64,000 nucleotides of DNA from Symsagittifera roscoffensis (Eukaryota; Xenacoelomorpha; Acoela; Convolutidae), in NCBI RefSeq assembly GCF_963678635.1, contig NC_087068.1, positions 20,859,029 to 20,923,028 on the forward strand, written 5' to 3'. Numbering within the stretch: position 1 is the first letter of the stretch; each line of letters starts with the position of its first letter. The notes below the pieces were generated by a model. It saw only the letters and a program-made list of their open reading frames with translations. It searched no databases and was not told the DNA's origin. Position numbers and translations under genes: made by a program. Of this stretch, positions 21,808 to 33,267 are shown in pieces.

Positions 21808-22398
21808 AAAAATAAAAATAACGGTCTGGAAACCCAATTTCTACTAGACACTGGAGCAACATGTTCTCTTATTAATTTTGACAGTTATGAACAATATTGT
21901 AAAATACAGCCTCTACAGCTGAATAAATCTAGATCAAATACAGTTGCTGTTAATGGAGAAAAACTTAAACTTATAGGTTATACTAATTTTGACTCAACTT
22001 TTGGTACAAACACTGATAATCCGGTAAAAATCAAAGCATGGATTTCAGCCAAGAACGGATGCGATCTAAATATTTTAGGAATGGATTTCATTTCTCAAAA
22101 CTTTAAATCAATAAACTTTCCAAACTTAAATTTAGAATTAAAAAAATACCCAGATATAACAGTTCCTATCAGTATTATAAGAAGCAAAAGTTATCCATAT
22201 CTAAGCTTTTATCAAAATGTATTTGTTGATAAAAATATAACTATTGCACCAAAATCATCCCGCGTAATTTCAATTTCTCCAGCAGGCATAGTTTTCAAAG
22301 TAGGAACATCGTTGAAAAACTTAGAAAAAATTTTAGAAAAATTTTTTCCCATAGAAATTTTTTTATTTCCTTATCTTATTATTAATAACCTTTGTTAA
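21742..22398 (+). pseudogene. pro: Family 1 protease, truncated by duplication junction
   Basis: The frame is open from the frameshift site with LLDTGATCS and NILGMDF intact. At 22312 it switches into leader sequence of the next repeat unit and ends at a chance stop at 22398. Confidence 0.8.
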
Positions 22399-22495
22399 TA
22401 TTCAAAAATTCCTAAGAGGTTTTCATTACTCTAAGACATACTAATCAAATAGTACAACTTGGCTTAAGAAAAAGAAAACAAACATCGTGAAATTA

Positions 22496-22630
22496 ATGTC
22501 AACACATTTTAAAATTGACGTCAGTACAATAAATTTAAAGCTCAAATTAGGAAATAAAGTCTCTAACATCATATGGTATATCACTAACACTGAAAAAAAT
22601 CATATTAGTAAAGCTAGCAAAACACCCTAA
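22496..22630 (+). pseudogene. Small protein A, frameshifted (unit 2)
   Basis: Duplicate of the 19815-19949 fragment with the same lesion. Confidence 0.6.
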
Positions 22631-22964
22631 CGAAGATAAACACGAATTATACGTCTTCTTTCGACGATATACTCCAGAAATTGACACAATTCTTCAGCAA
22701 ATAAAAATACCAAATAATGTAATTTATATACCGCAAGAACGATTAATTGCTTCACTCCCGATTGCTTTTTGATATCATAATATACCTAAGCACAAAACTA
22801 CGTGCATTTTAATCAATTTTTTTAAAAAAACACAAATTTTTCCTTAACAAAAACTAAAAACATAACAAGTTCATTCCAAATTGATTAGAAAAAATTAAAT
22901 ATTCTTTATATTGTTTATCATTCCCTAAATAAATATTTATGTCCCTAAAATGATGTAAAATGCT

Positions 22965-23249
22965 ATGACCAACTTTTATCAAGTAAATACAACAGCATTT
23001 AATTTAAAACTAAAATTAAGAAATAAATCCACAAAAATTATTTGGTATATCACCAATATCCAAAAAGATCAAATCACAATTTTGTCCAAACACCCACACA
23101 AAAATATTCACGAATTAACCATTCTTTCCAGCAGCAATACCCCAGTGATAACTTCCATCTTAAAAAAGCTTAATCAGCCCCATAGCACTATTGATCTATC
23201 TAACAAAAATTCGTATTCATTGAACTCAGCAAACTTCATTGTAACTTAA
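22965..23249 (+). CDS. Family 1 small protein B (94 aa), unit 2
   Basis: Identical in translation to the frame at 20284-20568. It is intact and precedes the second gag copy by 92 bp. Confidence 0.55.
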   Translation: MTNFYQVNTTAFNLKLKLRNKSTKIIWYITNIQKDQITILSKHPHKNIHELTILSSSNTPVITSILKKLNQPHSTIDLSNKNSYSLNSANFIVT

Positions 23250-23341
23250 ATACAATTATTTTAGTCCGATCAATTGATCAGTACACAACACATTCAAACC
23301 CTTTATATATTGTTAACAAAACATTGAGTGAATTAAACAAA

Positions 23342-24423
23342 GATGGCAAACGTAGTAGCATACCCAGATTTAGCTCTCGAAAAGTTTACCGGCTTAGATC
23401 CGAATGAAGATGCAAGAGATTTTCTTGATATAGTAGAGAAAAAGATAGCATAGACCAGGAGACGCAGGTGACGAACAAGACGCATATGATAACAGACAAA
23501 GAGCATTATTTGGTTCAATATTAAGAGGACCAGCCGCTCAATGGTATCAGGGATTAGCAGCAAACTTACCTTGGAATGATATAAGAGATCAATTCATAGA
23601 TAGATTCACTGATGATAAAGATAAAAATAGGAGACGAATAGAAGCAGAAAACATAAAAAGACAACCTGATGAATTCATTAAAAGCTACATATATAGATTA
23701 AGCACCGCAGTAGACCGTGGATAGCCTAATCCAACTTTTAATGATGATCAAAGAACAGCAAAGAAAATGGAATACTTTGTACGCGGCTTAAGCCCGCCAG
23801 GCTTGAAGCAAAAGGCTCATCAATTCTTAATTGAGAATCCACCCGCAACATGGCAACAATTAAAAAATCATATTGCAACAAAAGACTTAAGTTTTGCAGT
23901 AAGTAGTGAGTTTACTGGAACAGCTTCAAGTAGTGTTGATAATAAGTTGGAGATCGAAGGAAAAAAGGATCAGCTTAAGGAGCTAGCAGGACTAATGAAA
24001 GATCATAAAATAAACGCAGCTTATAATCCACATGAGCATAGAAACAAACAAAACAACCCAATGTTTTGCAACTGGTGTTGCATGTCAGGCCATACGATAA
24101 GACATTGCTTTAAATATAATGATCAACAGGAGCAAAATTATGACTCGCTTCAATTAAGAGAGAATTCAAACAGAAGTTACCATAACTATAGTAAGAATAG
24201 GTCAAGAGTAGACAACAAATTCAATGACATAAATCCCCAAAAAGAATTCAGGCATTTGTCAAATTTCAAGGAAAGTTCTCAATCGCGTGACAGTTCGAAC
24301 AAAGAAAAATCCTTCAACGAAAATAACGATTGTCATTCACCTTACCAGATCCACATTTTTAGTGATGATGAAATTCCAGGAGACTATACCGATAATGAGT
24401 GTGAACTTGTTAATTTAAACTAG
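23342..24423 (+). pseudogene. gag: Family 1 gag, disrupted (unit 2)
   Basis: Carries the same 14-bp deletion and nonsense codon as unit 1, so both lesions predate the tandem duplication. The downstream open part runs from 23767 to the slippery site at 24414-24420. Confidence 0.85.
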
Positions 24424-25160
24424 ATCAGTCTCCGTCCGAACCAAAAATACAATTATATATTAATTTATACCAACATCCCGTTGGAGACAAAAATAAAAAT
24501 AACGGTCTGGAAACCCAATTTCTACTAGACACTGGAGCAACATGTTCTCTTATTAATTTTGACAGTTATGAACAATATTGTAAAATACAGCCTCTACAGC
24601 TGAATAAATCTAGATCAAATACAGTTGCTGTTAATGGAGAAAAACTTAAACTTATAGGTTATACTAATTTTGACTCAACTTTTGGTACAAACACTGATAA
24701 TCCGGTAAAAATCAAAGCATGGATTTCAGCCAAGAACGGATGCGATCTAAATATTTTAGGAATGGATTTCATTTCTCAAAACTTTAAATCAATAAACTTT
24801 CCAAACTTAAATTTAGAATTAAAAAAATACCCAGATATAACAGTTCCTATCAGTATTATAAGAAGCAAAAGTTATCCATATCTAAGCTTTTATCAAAATG
24901 TATTTGTTGATAAAAATATAACTATTGCACCAAAATCATCCCGCGTAATTTCAATTTCTCCAGCAGGCATAGTTTTCAAAGTAGGAACATCGTTTAGAAT
25001 TGATAAGTCTTTAGAACAAAAAGGCATTAATGCAAAAAGCACTTATTGTAGGAATGAAATTAAGTCAATGCCTATCGTACTAAAAAATTCCAGGGAATCA
25101 AAAGTAGACATAAACAAAGGTGTAATAGGTCAAACATTTGAAAACATAGAAATAAAATAA
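24423..25160 (+). CDS. pro: Family 1 protease frame, full length (unit 2)
   Basis: Open for 245 codons in the -1 frame from the slippery site (24414-24420) to TAA at 25160. It has DTGA and NILGMDF as in the minus copy, and the ~100-residue C-terminal extension (ISPAGIVFKVGTSFRI onward) is conserved. It could only be translated by frameshifting from a gag that is itself broken upstream, so expression from this locus is doubtful. Confidence 0.75.
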   Translation, partial: DQSPSEPKIQLYINLYQHPVGDKNKNNGLETQFLLDTGATCSLINFDSYEQYCKIQPLQLNKSRSNTVAVNGEKLKLIGYTNFDSTFGTNTDNPVKIKAWISAKNGCDLNILGMDFISQNFKSINFPNLNLELKKYPDITVPISIIRSKSYPYLSFYQNVFVDKNITIAPKSSRVISISPAGIVFKVGTSFRIDKSLEQKGINAKSTYCRNEIKSMPIVLKNSRESKVDINKGVIGQTFENIEIK

Positions 25161-25360
25161 ACCCATTTCTTCCCTTTAAAATTTTTATAAATGTGAAGTT
25201 TTCATTAAAGCTTTTATAACGCTTTAAGTTTGTGAAATTTACCTAACGTTTTGTATACTGAGCAGTAAATCTAATTTAATCTTACTAAAAAAAAGATAAC
25301 GAGTATTATCCTACAAATATACTACAATGAAAAGCGGTTCTGTATGACACCCAAAAGTAT

Positions 25361-25600
25361 ATGCCAAAAAGCATGAACACGGATTTAATTCTTAACCGAG
25401 ATCGAAAACAGTCAAGTACGCTAACAATTTTGGACCATCCTCAAAATCAAATAAAGATAGAGGAATCGGAACCCAATGGCTCAGACAAAAAAAGTTTTTT
25501 GACTTCAACATATTTGCAAAAAAGCTGCAAAAGGCCAGGAGTTTCAAATATTACAGTTTTACGAGTCTATAAATGTTTCATTTTCAGGCGGTTTTATTAA
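25361..25600 (+). CDS. Short family 1 ORF (79 aa), unknown
   Basis: Counterpart of the 65-aa frame at 7792-7989, starting MPKSMNTDLILNRDRK and extended at the C terminus by loss of the stop. No domain recognised. Confidence 0.35.
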   Translation: MPKSMNTDLILNRDRKQSSTLTILDHPQNQIKIEESEPNGSDKKSFLTSTYLQKSCKRPGVSNITVLRVYKCFIFRRFY

Positions 25601-26153
25601 GTGAAAATTCAGTATTACTCTTAAGGGAATGTCAAATTACCCTACATACAATAAGGAGAATTAATAGATTGAAACCGTTGATGAAAGAACTAGCCAATGT
25701 AAAATTGTAACAAACTCATTCTGCGAAGTTAATTTCAACCATCGGATTCCTCTTAGGGCCCAAGTAGGGACCAATGACATTAATTATTATCTTTGTAGTT
25801 TTCAAGTTACAAAATGCAAACTAGAAGAAATTCATCAAAAAGGGAAATATCACCTCCTTTCTTCTCAACACATTGAGTAAAATTTTCATCAATGTTCTTT
25901 GTCATAAAATGGGCGAACAAACGTTTTTCGACCCGACCCGCCGCAGATTTATGCCAGCATTTGTTGGTGGCTTCAAGTAGCCTTTTTTAAAATTATGGTA
26001 CCATATTCTTTCAACAACGCAAATGCTTGTTGGTGGCTGTATGCAGCCTTTGAGACTCTTATGATTCGCTCCTCACAATTTGGCCACATTACTAATTCGG
26101 TAGTTTTGAATCCACAACACGCAGGCATTTAAACCCTTAAATACAACAAACTG

Positions 26154-26381
26154 TCAGAAGAAACACTTTGAAAATTGCACCGCATCATCATTAAGATTGC
26201 TTAAGTTAAATTTTTGCATCATAAAGTTCCGCACAACTTTTCTGTACTGAAGATGTGAACATGGATTGGTAAAGGGGATTAAAACCGAAGAGAAACTAAT
26301 CCACTTATCTTTTTGAATATTATACAGTTTACAATTTGTCTTTTCTATGTTCTTTTTTGATATTTCATTTTGATTTGACAC
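26154..26381 (-). CDS. Antisense reading frame in the family 1 plus copy
   Basis: 75 codons opposite to gag sense, containing NIQKDKWISFSS and RKVVRNFMMQKFNLSNLND. Homologous words exist on the opposite-to-gag strand of the other copy (about 6980-7190) but broken. Together with 7246-7533 it hints at an ambisense or captured gene; family unknown. Confidence 0.3.
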   Translation of the reverse strand: MSNQNEISKKNIEKTNCKLYNIQKDKWISFSSVLIPFTNPCSHLQYRKVVRNFMMQKFNLSNLNDDAVQFSKCFF

Positions 26382-26904
26382 TATTTCAAATCTTTTCTCA
26401 TTCTTATCAAAAAATGAAACAAAAATTCCTGGTTATGACAAAAATGCTGTCATATGAACTATTATATTTGCTTATACCTGCCTTAGTAATTTTAAAATTT
26501 TCTATTTGTTAATATTTGCATCTAGTAATTCATTACTCAAAGTTTATAGCTGTAAAATTTATTGAGGAACCCATGGTAAGCCTGTGGATGACCCCAGGCG
26601 GACATACATTTAAGATTAGGGGTTAATTAATGCCCAAATTTCCAATTTTGCTTTAACTACATAAGTTTAAAATCTGGCTTAACTCAGTGTTGTAAAGTGC
26701 TTTATTCCTGTGGTTAATAAACACCATGATCGTTTTTCTTCATTTGTTTTCCGTGGTGGGTTTGTGTGAAACCACAAGATTATATTTTCCACCTTTTACA
26801 CATATACAATTTTACACTTTGTCCTTCATTGTTCAAACATTTGATAATTAGCCTTAGTATCCGAATGTAATTCGGAATTTTGAGTATTTATTTATTTTAC
26901 ATTG

Positions 26905-27493
26905 ATGTTTAGCAAAATGGAATATGACCCAATTTTGAATTGGAACTGCCAAAAAGCTGACCCAGCACCAGAGGAGTTTAAAAGAAAGCTGCCTCTCAGG
27001 AAAAAACAACGAAAACCTGTAGCAGTACAATCTTTGTCAATGGACGACGGGTTAAATAAGAACCCTCGGAATTTTCCCAGTTTGACTCAAAGATTGGAAC
27101 TGCAGAAGTGCAGAGAAGCCAAATTGGGTACGGAAAATCCAAATTTTATAACGAGTTTGAAGTACTCAATAAAGCAAAATTATAACAGATGGAAACTGCC
27201 ATCGTTTATTGAAGTTGTCAACTCAACGACAATGGAAAAGGCAATGATGCCTATCGAGTTCATAACCCGGCAAGAAATGGTTATAAAGAACGAAACCAAC
27301 TTCTGGAAATTAAAGAAGAGGGAGGAACACGGCTACATCCTCAAGGCAGGAGGCACGCAAGTCACCATCCCGGTTGAGGGAATAACTGCTTTTCCGAACC
27401 ATGTAAAAAACAGACACAGACAGGAAGAACAGGACGACATTCAAGAGCTTACGGACGGAATGAGCAGACTACGAATCAAGAACAAAATCAAAG
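26905..27493 (+). pseudogene. Family 1 3' coiled-coil protein, 3' end lost
   Basis: Starts MFSKMEYDP like the minus-copy gene and stays open for about 196 codons. It is cut at KNKIK when the sequence switches to host flank (TATTAGGC at 27495). The deleted part includes the coiled-coil tail, polypurine tract and the element's own 3' LTR. Confidence 0.7.
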
Positions 27494-28324
27494 GTATTAG
27501 GCAAGAAAAACTAGAAATTATTTGAAAAATATTTCAATCACCAAAGTTTTTGATATAAAAGGAACACTGTTGTGCTAAAAGTTGCTGAGTCAAATGCTAC
27601 TGATTTTTTGGTCTTAAGAAGTTTTTTCAGGAATTAAAAGATGGGAAGACTGAAACAAGTACTATGTTGTATTGCTCGACCGATCTGGTTTATCAGATAT
27701 TATGATATGCCATGAATATTTTTGTCTGATATCTGCACAGTGTCCACATATCAGCACCATAACCAGTGCTGTGAGCAGGAATTTTTCAACAAGGGGGGGG
27801 GGGGCGTAGGTTGAAGAATTGGTCGACTTTTTTTTCTTCAATCTTTTCAAGTTCGCTATACACCCAAAAAAACATATCTGATCTTACGATAATTGATAGA
27901 ACGAAAGATGACTTACACAGAAAATAAAAATCGTTTGGGACGGTAACGTCGCTCCAGTTGGCTAGAGTTGTATAAGAAAGATCTTGAATATTTGCAGCCA
28001 ACAAACATTTGTCAACACGTAGTCGCACTTTCTGATAGTCCCGTCTTGCTCTGCCATAGGGATACCTAGTTGAAATTTTGTTCAGATCCATATCAGGCAA
28101 CATCAGAACATAGACATTAGACATAAATAGAAATTTTTAATTGAAGGTTTTAAAAGTTTCATATCAAATTAGAACATATAATATTGGTTTTTAGAGTTCG
28201 TTGTTTGTTTAATACTTCGTAATTTGCCAATTTCAGTGGTTTGCAGATTCTTTCAAGCCGAGATGGCCTTCAAAATTAGGTGTTTTAATGAATCTGGCAT
28301 TATCTTCTGCATTAAAAACGTTAG
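27494..28324. repeat. Host flank block, copy 2
   Basis: Near-identical to 15500-16324 (offset about 11,994 bp). It contains the GON-like second exon and ends at the intact AAGA target site of the solo LTR. Confidence 0.9.
27917..28065 (-). CDS. GON-like protein, exon with second half of the domain
   Basis: Acceptor ttcaactag and strong donor gtaagt bound a 149-nt open stretch of 49 codons. It contains RARRDYQKVRLRVDK, NIQDLSYT and WSDVTVPNDFYF. This spacing (F/Y-x-K-[IV]-R, then D-x-[SF], then a VP turn) resembles the second half of the GON domain of ADAMTS9/20-type proteins. Phase 2 entry matches a possible donor (TG|gtctga) in the 29681-29880 exon. The solo LTR at 28329 lies in the intron between them. 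Downstream exons are not resolved because the sequence enters the retroelement at 27493. Confidence 0.5.
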
Positions 28325-28328
28325 AAGA

Positions 28329-29475
28329 TGTAGTATTGAAAATACTACACAGACAAAAGACCATTGTCTTAATTGTTTATTTAACGACCTAATTCTAAAT
28401 TGGAGCGTGCCATTTAAATTAAAGCCTCTTTTCACTAAATCAGTCATTGACTGATTTACTCTTATTAGGACTATAAAATCTTGTTTCGAAAATCCACTCC
28501 TTTTTAAATACTTGTCCAATTTTTCTCATTTTTTCATGCTCAATATTTTAAAAGGGCGGCGATTATTAATACGTCCCTTTTAACTTAACTTGAAACAAAC
28601 TGGATAAATTTTTAGCAGTCTTGCCGGCTGCACTGAAATTCTCCTTGCTTTGATTAAGCAGAGGTGCACCTGCAATATGATGCATCAGAGGGACTAATAT
28701 GAATTTTTAATAAGACAAACTGAAGGCTGCGGTTTTTATCAAAGGGGACTAATAAGTTAAAGATATTTGATTTGACAAACCAAATAAAAACTAGTTGAAA
28801 ATTCCCTTATAAGAAAGGGAGAACAAAGGAGCAGGTGAAACCTGAATAATTAAAGATTGAATCAGCCGCCGGTTTATGCTTACGAGCAAAAGGACTGGCC
28901 TGAAATCTTCAGTGTTTCATTTTGCTCAGTAAGCAGCAAGTCAGATCTCTTCAGTCAGATCTTTTAAAAATAAATAATTTTTCTTTTCTGCCCTAACAAT
29001 AAAATTAATCTAGCCCTTTTCACTTATAAAAAGAGAATAAATTCTCATTTTAAGTTCGAAAAATTATAAATCGAGATACTCGAGATAACCACACCCGAGG
29101 AAGTCTGGACTACAAGTACCCAAAGGACTACGGCAAGACGATTCAGACGACCCAACCAGAAGTGCTGTCTTGGACAAAAATCAAGGGCAACCATACATAC
29201 TAATCAGCCACCGACCTAAGTAAGAAGATAAAATATTGATGAACAAAATAAGATTAGCTCAACCTCCCCTCATAGGTATATTTCTTTAAGCTGTTCGATT
29301 CATTTATATAATCTAATAACCCAGTGCTCTGTATTTAACCAACTAATTAATTCATACCTTTTCTAACTATTGTTTCTACTCTACTTTTTGTCAAGACAAT
29401 TTGACGATCTAAGGTGAGACTTATATTTTAGGATAAAATTACTAAGCATTCAACCAGCAATGAGCGCTTAGTAAA
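28329..29475 (+). repeat. Family 1 solo LTR with AAGA target duplication
   Basis: Complete LTR starting TGTAGTATT and ending GCTTAGTAAA, flanked by AAGA at 28325-28328 and 29476-29479. It contains a short insertion near 29395 absent from the other LTRs. The perfect target repeat marks it as the product of LTR-LTR recombination of an element that inserted in an intron of the GON-like gene. Confidence 0.88.
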
Positions 29476-29680
29476 AAGAATTTTATATTTTTATCTAAAT
29501 CCACAAAATTGGATTTTCTTGTTGAATATTTCCTGTTTGAAGCGTCATCAAAAATCTTTTGTTTTCAATCTACTATTTGTATAGATGCTTTGAAATGTTT
29601 AAAAGGAGGCATTTTTGCTGATTAATGAGCTGAAAATGTCAGAGCGAAAAGATTGAGCAAGGGGAATGGTTGTCTATAGA

Positions 29681-29880
29681 CTATCTAATCTGATCAGACC
29701 ATGAATCTATGTCCGCTTTAATGCCCGGTTTGACCCCTCCCCATACACTGAAACTGGAGGGGGCGTCTGTGCGTAGTTTCAAGAAGGTCCTCGCTTCTGT
29801 GTTCTCTGCATCTGGCCACGCACAGTACACGTGAACAGGATAGCCACGCACTGTGATCAATTCATAGCTGTTAGCTGCCG
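29681..29880 (-). CDS. GON-like protein, exon with first half of the domain
   Basis: A strong acceptor (ttttttttcag) precedes 29880. The phase-1 frame encodes about 65 residues: YELITVRGYPVHVYCAWPD, then TFLKLRTDAPSSFSVWGG, before TAG at 29681. Y-x-L-x-V-x-G-x-x-V-x-VYC followed by a F/Y-L-x-L strand is the GON-domain opening, and the Cys-Gln-Asp-Leu that should start it is at the end of the preceding exon (33087). A donor inside the exon (TG|gtctga, a few codons before the TAG) would instead continue to 28065. The region is GC-richer than its flanks. Confidence 0.55.
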
Positions 29881-32800
29881 CTGAAAAAAAATTGACCTTC
29901 AGCAAACTTGCGAAAACTGAGATAACTGCAATTCGAGATTTTGCAATTTTTGTTGGAATTTTCTTGAAACTTTTTTCCTTTTTCCTCAACATTATTAGAG
30001 CTCTAATAATGTATTTACAAATTATTAGAGCTCTAAACCAAGATATTACATGAGTCTCACTTAACTTTGGCTACATACAAATTATTTTACGTTCTATTCA
30101 TTCTATTTTACCGGGCAGTACTTTTTTACGACATCCATTCTCGGCCGACTGACCGTAAACATTTACTAAGAGAGGCATCTGCGCCATTTTATACTAATTT
30201 TTCGCTGTTGTGAGAGCGCTGGGAATGTCAATTATTTTGGTAAACTTGAAGAAAAATATCATCAAAATTTTCAAAAATTGTTTTGAAAATCTTATGATGG
30301 ATTCAAACCAATTATATTTGACGTGCAGAAAAAACATTAGCTGAAATACGACTCAAATTTATTCGAATAAAATTTGATCAAATCAAAAAATTCAGACAAT
30401 GAAATTCAAAATTTCAGAAACTCAAAATCTAAACAAAAAAATTCAAACGAAAAACAAACAATTAAAACAAAAAATCCAAAAAATTCAAAACAAAAAAATT
30501 ACAAAAATCAAAACCATACTTTTAGTTACAAAATTTGTCTGCTCAGCAAGAGCTGATTGATAAGTTAGATTTTTACCACATTAAAAAATATTTTTTTGAA
30601 TTTTTTGTGTAAAGTTAATTTACCTTCAAACAATTCTGAGTAACCATTTTTCGGCGAACGTTTTTTTTTTCGCTTCAAAGATCTTCTTTAATGCTTTATC
30701 TTTATTTATTCTTTATGCTGCAAAAACAAAGCTTTTTTTCTTCAGTGTTTTCTATGCTCTGAAGAGTAAAATAAGTTTGTTTTCGCAGATGTCTGTGCCA
30801 GATCTATCAAAACATTCTAAAAAAATCACAATATCCTAGTAATTTGCCGGCAGTTCTTAAAAACTGCTTAAAGGTCGTACTGCACTTTCATTTTGCTCTG
30901 CCATTTCCAACTGCCCGACTGATTTGTTTTGATTTTCCTTGATAACAGAGGCGGATTTAGAGGGGGCATGGGAAAGGACGCCCCCACCCTGCCTTAAGGA
31001 TTCGACCCCCTGCCGACCCAAAGGGTCCCCCCTTTGTACTATTCTGAGATATCCATTTTTGGTGACGGACCCTAAAATTTTCTAAAGGCGCGTTGGGGCC
31101 AATTTATACTAATTTTGAGGGTGGAGCGCGCGCCAAAAAAACTCAATTTTTGGTCAACGTTTTTGGCCAAAAGGGTTGGTAAAACATAGGTGGTACAAAG
31201 GCCTTCGTTGCTCAAGGAGCCGGTTGGAGTTCCTGAAGGGAGAACTGTTTTGGTACAAAAGGGGCTGAATGAGCTAAATTTTTTGTCTTTGCTTTGCCAT
31301 GGAAGAAGATGAATGAGCCCTATTTTTTGAAACATTGGGCTCCTTATTAGGTACCATTGGGTCCAATTTATGAGTGACAACTAGGAGATAAATCGTACTA
31401 AAAATTGGACTCATTCAGCCCCTTTTTATGGAAAAATTTCAGCAAAAGTTTCGACCCGGAGGATTCCAATTGATTTTTTATTCAGAAGCATTTACGTCTA
31501 GTTCCCGTCTGCCCTTTTCCGAGCGCTTTTGAATCACCGAAATTTTCTAAAAATTTTTGTTTTTTGAATTTCTGCAATTAAACACAATTTCCTATTCTAA
31601 ATGATTTAGTCGACCCTTCGTAGCGCAATGTGTGAAACAATTAAATGTTTTATTTCAATTGGTTCATTTCATTGTCTACACACTTTCGTCGTCTATATAT
31701 AAATATGGCTCATATCGATTACAGGCCCCGGCAAAGCATAACCTACACTTGCACAAAAATGTTATCAAAAAGGGGCTAATGTTTTTAATAGCCTGGAGAG
31801 CGCCATGAGTAGAGTCAAAAATTAAGAAATTTGCACTAATATGTTTTCAAAATACTGACCCCATTGGCCAATTCCAAACCCCGATACTTTTGAAACAAAT
31901 GAGTGCGGCTTGATTTTTTGTTTGTTTTTGAGAATTAAAATTATTTGTTCTTTGTAAACCGAAAAATCGAAGTTTTCAAAGTTTTTGCGATATGAGAAAA
32001 ACCAGCTTTAAGCCACTAGTTATTTCAAAGTAGCCAAATTGAAAATATCAATTCATGGAACCCTTACAATTTTGCAAAAAGCATCAGACATGAAATTATT
32101 TTGTACTATAGCAAACAAGAAATCAAATCTGGCGAAAATTTTATTGCAAAACCATAGTTGATTTGAAGAAAAAACTACCACAATAACTTTTTTTCCGTTA
32201 AATTTTTTGAAAGCCACAACAAAAAACAAACACTAGAGAATGGATTTTTTAACAGATGATTGATGGTTTAAGTATTGAATTTAACAAATGCTCTTAACTT
32301 TTTGACCAAACTTTTCGAGTTAACGGTCGAAATGATAGTTCCAGTTTTCTTGTAATCTAACATAACTTTGTGAAAAAGTTATTGTTCAAACTAAATAGTG
32401 AACTAATTGAGAGTATTAAATATCCCTTGTATAATTCAACAAATTTTTATAGTAATTCAAGCTCATTGGCCTGAAATTTCAGAGTTTCCATTTCTATGTA
32501 AGCAATTCGATGAAGTTTTTAAAACATTTTCCGAGTTTTTCTCAGTCGAACTATTTTGGGTGAATTCTTTTACAATTTTTATTCAATTTAGAAGCATTAT
32601 TTTTGTCTCTGCTGAAATTGGGATGATTTCGTGAGTTTTGATGTCTATATCAATTTTTTCTAGGGCAATTTTTTCGTTGTCAGGTACTAGATAAGAGACG
32701 GATGACTTGCCAACTTTTGATGTTCTTCTCAAATAAGTTCTCACATATTGCCGTGCTAAAATGTGACAACTTCATGGTTGCGGTCTTAGGGTCTTTTCTG

Positions 32801-33086
32801 TTCATTAGTCACGATAAAGTCAGATTTTGATCAAATTTAAGGGGTTTTTATTTGAAAGCTGTTTTCGCCTTTTTTCATACAATGTGCAAACTTTTGTTTT
32901 AATATTTTTGGTAATAATTCTGATGCTTTGAGAAATTGTCATCCAAACAAATATCCGATTGCAAACACATTTGGCTCTCATAACTTGAAAACGACTAGTT
33001 TTACTATAACTTTGCTGATTATGTGAAGTGGGGAATTGTATTTGTGAATCATTTTCAAAAAACAAAGTACACACGAGTGCTTCCAC
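29881..33086. other. Intron-like sequence with a dispersed repeat
   Basis: Non-coding between two exons. It holds an A-rich AAAATTC-type simple stretch (30370-30510) and a CAGGGGCGGA-family repeat at 30946. A minus-strand AATAAA (near 32847) lies downstream of a fortuitous stop after the 33087 exon, so a shorter transcript ending there is an alternative. Confidence 0.4.
30946..31450 (+). repeat. CAGGGGCGGA-family dispersed repeat, copy 1
   Basis: Starts CAGAGGCGGA and carries family landmarks GAGATATCCATTTTTGG, GACGGACCCTAAAATTTTC, AAAGGCG and an ACTCAATTTTTGGTC segment. The right end is not sharply defined. Confidence 0.6.
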
Positions 33087-33267
33087 CCCTCTCATATAGA
33101 TCTTGACAGTCAATCGTCTCCCCATCCTCCACCTCCTTGATCCAGTACCACCTCCTTCCAGAGGTTGCGGACTCCGACGGGTTCCCGAGACAGTCCCAGT
33201 TGCTGATGGCTTCCGGAACAAAGCCGACTGCATACTTGTCATAACCTCGGCACGATCTTGTTTCATA
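33087..33267 (-). CDS. GON-like secreted protein, Cys-rich exon
   Basis: Acceptor ctgttgcag at the high end. It encodes YETRSCRGYDKYAVGFVPE, SNWDCLGNPSES, and WYWIKEVEDG to TIDCQDLYER, then a donor-like GT at 33086. Phase 0 in and phase 1 out fit the neighbours at 34101 and 29880. If the donor is not used the frame ends at TGA about 33 nt on. The DCQDL at its end matches the start of a GON-type domain that continues in the next exon. Confidence 0.55.

Larger units (their letters stand above)
19631..22311 (+). repeat. Tandem duplication unit 1 (2681 bp)
   Basis: The block from late leader through small A, small B, gag and two-thirds of pro is repeated immediately at 22312-24992. The copies look essentially identical; one difference was seen (CTCGCG near 20090 versus CTCCCG near 22758). 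The junction at 22311/22312 splits the protease frame. Confidence 0.92.
22312..24992 (+). repeat. Tandem duplication unit 2 (2681 bp)
   Basis: Second copy of the 19631-22311 block. It continues without interruption into the rest of the protease frame, so this unit is the original right-hand end. Confidence 0.92.
16325..27493 (+). mobile_element. Family 1 LTR retroelement, inverted damaged copy
   Basis: Plus-strand copy of the element at 4421-14319, lying head-to-head with it across a 2-kb spacer. Order: truncated 5' LTR, primer site, leader, small A (frameshifted), small B, gag (broken), pro; then a tandem repeat of the A-to-pro block; then the small ORF, antisense region and the 3' coiled-coil gene. 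That gene is cut off at 27493, where host flank sequence replaces its end, the polypurine tract and the 3' LTR. Confidence 0.88.
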
